From NCBI GenBank assembly GCA_902806375.1, contig CADCWK010000231.1:1-25689 (forward strand): a DNA stretch of 25,689 bases, in the 5' to 3' direction. Every line of letters begins with the position of its first letter. Positions within the stretch are counted from its first letter, which is position 1. Positions 22,075 through 25,689 of this stretch are shown piece by piece. Both the position numbers and the translations under genes were made by a program. Origin of the DNA: an uncultured Thermomicrobiales bacterium. GTDB lineage: Bacteria > Chloroflexota > Chloroflexia > Thermomicrobiales > UBA6265. The notes beneath the pieces were generated by a model. The model saw only the letters and a program-made list of their open reading frames with translations. It ran no database searches and was not told the DNA's origin.

Positions 22075-23319
22075 ATGGTCACGACACTGGCGAACCCGAC
22101 GGTCGACCGGGCCCGGCTGGCGGCCGGCGAGGCGATCCAGGCCCTCGCGGGCGAGCTGGTCGAGCTCTCCCGGTACATCCACCAGCACCCGGAGCCGGCC
22201 ATGCAGGAGACGCTCTCCAGCGCGGCCTGTGCGGACTTCCTGGAGCGCAACGGTTTCACCGTCGAGCGCGGTACGGCCGATCTCCCGACCGCTTTCCGGG
22301 CTGAGGCCGGCACGCCGGGTGGTCCCCGGATCGCCTTCCTGGCCGAGTACGACGCGCTGCCCGGCCTCGGGCACGGCTGTGGCCACAACCTGATCGCCCT
22401 GGCGAACGTCGCCGCCGGAGTTGGGCTGCGAGCCGGGCTGGCCGAACTCGGCGTCCCGGGTCAAGTGGTCGTCTTCGGCACCCCGGCCGAGGAGGCGATC
22501 AGCGGCAAGGCGTTCATGGCCGAGGCCGGCGCCTTCGATGACGTCGACGCCGCCCTCGGCGCCCACCCCGGCACGCCCGAGGCGTCCTGCCCGACCGTGG
22601 AAGGCAGCGGCCAGGCGCTGGCGTGCCAGGCGGTCCGGATCGAGTTCCGCGGCCAGGCCGCGCACGCCGCCGCCGACCCCTACAACGGGATCAACGCGCT
22701 CAACGCCGTGATCGAGGTCTTCAACGGGATCAACGCGCTTCGCCAGCACGTCCGTAGCGACGCCCGCTTCCACGGCGTCATCACCGACGGCGGCCACGTG
22801 CCCAACGTCGTGCCAGACTTCGCCGCCGCCGACTTCTTCGTCCGTGCCCAGACCATGGCGTACATGGAGGAACTGGTCGGCAAGGTCCGCCGGATCGCCG
22901 AGGGCGCCGCCCTGATCACCGGCGCCGAACTGAGCTTCGACACGTCCGAGAAACCGTCATGGGACATGATCACCAACCACACGCTGGCGACCGCCCTCAA
23001 GCGGAACATCGACGCCGTCGGGCTGGCGCTGCCGGACGCCAAGGCGGAGGAGGGGAGTGGCTCGACCGACTGGGGCAACGTCTCCTACGTCGTCCCGTCG
23101 GTCGAGACGTCGTACCCGATCATCGACCACATGTGCACCTGGCACTCGCGTGAGGTCGTCGAAGCCTCCGACTCCGAACTCGGGTACACCAACACCCTGC
23201 TCGTCGGCCGGGCGCTGGCGATGACCGGTGTCGACCTCGTGACCGATCCGGCGCTCCTCACCGCGATCCGGGCGGAGTTCGAGAGCTCCCGCGCGACCGG
23301 CCCCGTCACCGCCCGGTAG
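22075..23319 (+). CDS. M20-family amidohydrolase (AbgB/peptidase M20 domain 2-like)
   Basis: This 414-residue enzyme has the M20 metal site in LAEYDALPGLGHGCGHN (the Asp and His ligands) and GTPAEEAISGKAFM (the Glu-Glu pair), preceded by YIHQHPEPAMQE. The lid/dimerisation domain has FRGQAAHAAADPYNGINALNA, a strong family mark. The family removes acyl groups from amino acids or peptides, or cleaves p-aminobenzoyl-glutamate; AbgB-like members resemble this one most in my judgement. The exact substrate cannot be derived. It lacks a signal peptide, so it acts in the cytoplasm. The ATG at 22075 follows GGGATGGGA about 5 bases upstream. It stands alone, with hairpins at 22002-22049 and 23428-23458 on either side. 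Confidence 0.9.
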   Translation: MVTTLANPTVDRARLAAGEAIQALAGELVELSRYIHQHPEPAMQETLSSAACADFLERNGFTVERGTADLPTAFRAEAGTPGGPRIAFLAEYDALPGLGHGCGHNLIALANVAAGVGLRAGLAELGVPGQVVVFGTPAEEAISGKAFMAEAGAFDDVDAALGAHPGTPEASCPTVEGSGQALACQAVRIEFRGQAAHAAADPYNGINALNAVIEVFNGINALRQHVRSDARFHGVITDGGHVPNVVPDFAAADFFVRAQTMAYMEELVGKVRRIAEGAALITGAELSFDTSEKPSWDMITNHTLATALKRNIDAVGLALPDAKAEEGSGSTDWGNVSYVVPSVETSYPIIDHMCTWHSREVVEASDSELGYTNTLLVGRALAMTGVDLVTDPALLTAIRAEFESSRATGPVTAR

Positions 23320-23427
23320 CGATCGCGCCGGGCCGGGTCCGCGCCGGTGACGCCGGAACGGACCACCGCTGGCCATCCCGGAGGGCGGCTAGCGACAGGG
23401 TCACCGTCGCGGCCCTCAGGGTCGGTC

Positions 23428-23458
23428 CGGCCGGAGAGGATCGCGTCCTCTCCGGCCG
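23428..23458 (+). terminator. 13-bp hairpin terminator after the M20 gene
   Basis: A perfect 13-base-pair stem (23428-23440 with 23446-23458) with a five-base TCGCG loop lies about 110 bases past the M20 stop. No T run follows, as at the other plus-strand hairpins in this window. Confidence 0.55.
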
Positions 23459-23524
23459 ATCGGGGCCGTACCCGTTCGCGCCTGGAGGGCTGGATCAAGG
23501 CGGTTCCGGGCGGGTCGTCGGTGC

Positions 23525-23553
23525 TTGACACGACCGGCTCGCGTCTCTATGGT
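23525..23553 (+). promoter_or_regulatory. strong sigma-70 type promoter of the hydrolase unit
   Basis: TTGACA (23525-23530), a 17-base spacer and TATGGT (23548-23553) form a near-consensus promoter. The start would be near 23560, about 37 bases before the ATG at 23597. It follows the preceding terminator by about 65 bases. Confidence 0.7.
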
Positions 23554-23596
23554 GTAGATCATCTGTTCGTATCATCCCGGACGAAGGAGTGTCGGA

Positions 23597-24187
23597 ATGA
23601 CCGAAGTCCTGCTCTTCCATCATGCCCAGGGGCTGACACCCGGCGTCGTCGCGTTCGCCGACGACCTGCGCCGGGACGGGCACACCGTCCACACCCCTGA
23701 CCTGTACGCGGGCCGCACCTTCGCCACCGTCGAGGAGGGGGTCGCTCACGCCCAGGAGATCGGCTTCGGCGAGGTGCTGGGACGCGGTCTCCGGGCCGCC
23801 GAGGGGCTGCCCGACGCCCTGGTCTACGCCGGCTTCTCGCTCGGCGTGATGGCCGCCCAGCAGCTGGCTCAGACGCGCCCCGGCGCCCGGGGAGCACTGC
23901 TGTTCCATGCCTGCGTGCCGCCGTCCGAGTTCGGCTCGGCCTGGCCGGCCGGGGTGCCCGCCCAGATCCATGGCATGGAGGCGGACCCGTTCTTCGCCGA
24001 CGAGGGCGACCTCGAAGCGGCCCGGGACCTGGTCGAGACGACCCCGGACGCCGAGTTGTTCCTCTACCCCGGGGAGCAGCACCTGTTCGCCGACAGCAGC
24101 CTGACATCCTACGATGCCCCGTCCGCCGACCTGCTCATGCAGCGAACGCGCGACTTCCTCCAGATGATCGACCAGCGGACGACCTGA
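23597..24187 (+). CDS. dienelactone hydrolase family protein
   Basis: This 196-residue alpha/beta-hydrolase has the nucleophile elbow AGFSLGVMAA with Ser81, the acid Asp130 in GMEADPFF and His162 in PGEQHLFADS, so a complete Ser-Asp-His triad. Classical dienelactone hydrolases have Cys at the nucleophile; the Ser here suggests a general esterase- or peptidase-like hydrolase of the same fold. No signal peptide is present. The ATG at 23597 follows GAAGGAG by seven bases. It is the first gene after a strong promoter, and the DUF664 gene follows after 39 bases, so they form a two-gene unit. The substrate is unknown. Confidence 0.87.
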   Translation: MTEVLLFHHAQGLTPGVVAFADDLRRDGHTVHTPDLYAGRTFATVEEGVAHAQEIGFGEVLGRGLRAAEGLPDALVYAGFSLGVMAAQQLAQTRPGARGALLFHACVPPSEFGSAWPAGVPAQIHGMEADPFFADEGDLEAARDLVETTPDAELFLYPGEQHLFADSSLTSYDAPSADLLMQRTRDFLQMIDQRTT

Positions 24188-24226
24188 CGACGATTCGGGA
24201 CAACAGCGCCGAAAGGAACCCGACAG

Positions 24227-24769
24227 ATGCCGACCGTGGATGAGTACGGACGTCCGGAGCCGCCCCTCGCGGGCGACGAGATCGCGACGCTGACGGGCTT
24301 TCTCGATTACCAGCGGGCGACCCTGACGTGGAAGACGGCGGGGCTGGACGCCGCCGGTATCCGGGCGACGGTCGGCGCCTCCCCGATGACCCTGGGAGGG
24401 ATGCTCCGTCACCTGGCATGGGTGGAGGATTACTGGTTCTCGTGGCGACTCCACGGGGTTCGACCAGCGGAGCCATGGGCGACCATCGACTGGGAGGCAG
24501 ACCCCGACGCGGACTGGCGCCTGACCGACGCGGATACGCTCGAGCGGGTCCACGGGCAGTGGCAGGAAGCCGTGGAGCGGTCCCGTGTCCGGGTCACGGA
24601 GGCGCTGGCCGCCGGCGGACCAGCGTTCCTGGCCCAAACTCCCTGGCCCGACGGCAGCTCACCCAGCCTGCGCTGGGTCCTGGTCCACATGATCGAGGAG
24701 TACGCGCGGCACAATGGCCACGCCGACCTGATCCGGGAGTCGTACGACGGCGGATCGATCGGAGAGTGA
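24227..24769 (+). CDS. DinB superfamily (DUF664) protein
   Basis: This 180-residue four-helix protein has the metal-binding His pattern of DinB/DUF664: His62 in MLRHLAWVEDYWF and His162 plus His165 in EEYARHNGHADLIRE, the strongest family mark. Such proteins bind a divalent metal; some use mycothiol or bacillithiol as thiol partner and act as S-transferases, while most have no known substrate. The ATG at 24227 follows AAAGGAA. It is 39 bases behind the hydrolase gene and probably co-expressed. If the host makes mycothiol or bacillithiol, a role in detoxification alongside the hydrolase would be reasonable, but that is inference. Confidence 0.85.
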   Translation: MPTVDEYGRPEPPLAGDEIATLTGFLDYQRATLTWKTAGLDAAGIRATVGASPMTLGGMLRHLAWVEDYWFSWRLHGVRPAEPWATIDWEADPDADWRLTDADTLERVHGQWQEAVERSRVRVTEALAAGGPAFLAQTPWPDGSSPSLRWVLVHMIEEYARHNGHADLIRESYDGGSIGE

Positions 24770-24770
24770 T

Positions 24771-24790
24771 CGGGGTGCGACGAGACCCCG
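24771..24790. terminator. weak hairpin between convergent genes
   Basis: A 6-bp stem CGGGGT/ACCCCG (24771-24776 with 24785-24790) lies directly after the DUF664 stop, in the gap between two converging genes. It is short and has no T run, so a terminating role is only possible. Confidence 0.25.
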
Positions 24791-24885
24791 CCGCTCGTGG
24801 GTGGGTCCGTCATTGCCCCTCGGGGAGCCGCTGAGTACCCCGGGAAGTCGGGACGGATGCCCTGAGCATCGCCGACCCTGATGGG

Positions 24886-25689
24886 CTACCGCCCGTTCAA
24901 CGCGTCCCAGGTCTTCGAGCGTGCGACATCCCGGTGCCAGTGGGTGATCTCGGCCAGGCTGTGGAGTTCCAGGGTCTGGCGAACCAGCCGGAGCCCGGCG
25001 TAGTAGCCCGCCTTCATGGGGATACCGGCCGCCTCGTCCCCGCCCATAAACACGGCGCCGTACGCCTCATCGGTCGTGGACGTGAAGTCTGCCAGGAGTC
25101 GCGACCGGATCGCCGGCCAGGCGTCCTTGGAGCGGGCCAGCCACTCCGGCACCGGTTCTCCCGTCGCCGTCGCCCTCCGCCCCACCCAGCGGAGCGTGCC
25201 ATCGTCGAGGTCCGTCCCGATCCCCGGAACGAGGGTCGCCAGACCCTCCTCGAACTGCGCGTCGCCGACGTCACGGATACCGCCGTCGGCCAGGATCTGC
25301 TGATGGGCGACATGGGCGATCTCATGGTGGACGAGGACGTCGCCCTGCTCGATCGACTCCAGGACCGCGACCGCGATCAGCAGGTGGGCGATATCGTCCT
25401 GCCACTCCATCCAGCCGTCCGCCTCGAACAGGCCGACCAGCGTCGTGACACGGAAAGGCGAGAGACGGATACCCATCCGGCTGGACAGCTGGGCACTCGC
25501 CGTGACGGCCGCCCGGCGAACGGCGTCGGCGCGGGCGGCGAACGCGCCGACGCCGTTCGCCAGCCTGGGGAGCGCGAGGGTCAGGTCGCCGGGAAACCGG
25601 TGACGCTCGAGTGAGCGCTGGACATCGGCGGGCAGGAGGTCGTGGTAGTGGGAGCGCCAGGCGCCAGAGATCTCTCGCGGTGGCAACCC
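24886..25689 (-). CDS. zinc metalloprotease-like protein with HExxH (5' end outside window)
   Basis: The visible 268 codons run from the window edge to a TAG at 24886. The zinc motif HEIAH sits at about residue 121-125 of the visible part, followed about 20 residues later by FEEGLAT, whose Glu is the expected third ligand of gluzincin-type proteases, as in the DUF2268 family of predicted Zn proteases. No membrane helix is evident. The open frame continues to the last base, and the TTG at 25686 has no clear ribosome binding site in view, so the true start is probably outside. It converges with the DUF664 gene. The family call is based on motif spacing, and the substrate is unknown. Confidence 0.75.
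   Translation of the reverse strand, partial: GLPPREISGAWRSHYHDLLPADVQRSLERHRFPGDLTLALPRLANGVGAFAARADAVRRAAVTASAQLSSRMGIRLSPFRVTTLVGLFEADGWMEWQDDIAHLLIAVAVLESIEQGDVLVHHEIAHVAHQQILADGGIRDVGDAQFEEGLATLVPGIGTDLDDGTLRWVGRRATATGEPVPEWLARSKDAWPAIRSRLLADFTSTTDEAYGAVFMGGDEAAGIPMKAGYYAGLRLVRQTLELHSLAEITHWHRDVARSKTWDALNGR

Noticed and set aside
1..25689. CRISPR array, tRNA, rRNA, transposase or phage genes
   Set aside because: No regularly spaced direct repeats, cloverleaf-like sequence, rRNA stretch or recognisable mobile-element protein was seen on either strand by eye.

Overview
This window is high-GC bacterial chromosome with strongly G/C-biased third codon positions, short intergenic gaps and good GGAGG-type ribosome binding sites. 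The gene content looks like accessory-free chromosome of a Chloroflexota/Thermomicrobia-like or actinobacterium-like organism: a seven-gene Mrp antiporter, a two-piece lipoate ligase, an ECF sigma factor, a start that looks like a lycopene cyclase-domain protein, and Chloroflexi-style intergenic repeats. That placement is an inference. I see no phage genes, transposase, CRISPR array, tRNA or rRNA.

Layout. At the left edge (1-59, minus) is the first part of a membrane protein that resembles lycopene cyclase-domain proteins. It is followed by about 900 bases without a convincing gene. Then come a lipoprotein c-type cytochrome (967-1500), an unrecognised seven-helix-like membrane protein (1702-2823) and a ferritin-like protein (3053-3667), closed by a strong hairpin. 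The main block, 4080-10453, is a complete mrpABCDEFG-type cation/proton antiporter operon. It runs directly into a CobW/G3E-family metallochaperone GTPase with two His-rich loops (10517-11719). On the minus strand lie an ECF sigma factor and its overlapping membrane-anchored partner, a probable anti-sigma factor (13406-12151). The C-terminal part of that partner appears broken by frameshifts (remnant down to 11788). A secreted NlpC/P60 cell-wall peptidase follows (14145-13573, minus).

The right half holds small metabolic units: a VOC-family protein with a DinB-like protein (14813-15865); an FAD amine-oxidase-like protein followed by the separate C-terminal (LplB) and catalytic (LplA) pieces of lipoate-protein ligase (16325-18927); a DUF1772-like membrane protein (minus); an NmrA-type oxidoreductase divergent from an AraC regulator (19904-21939); an M20 amidohydrolase (22075-23319); a dienelactone-hydrolase-like protein plus a DUF664/DinB protein under a clear TTGACA-17-TATGGT promoter (23525-24769); and an HExxH metalloprotease running off the right edge.

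No unmistakably new system is visible. The most unusual signals are the c-type cytochrome lacking any methionine after its haem site, the fragmented anti-sigma gene next to a textbook ECF promoter, the coupling of a His-rich CobW GTPase to the Mrp operon, the Asp in place of the key MrpA Glu, and the mosaic intergenic repeat at 19521-19716.
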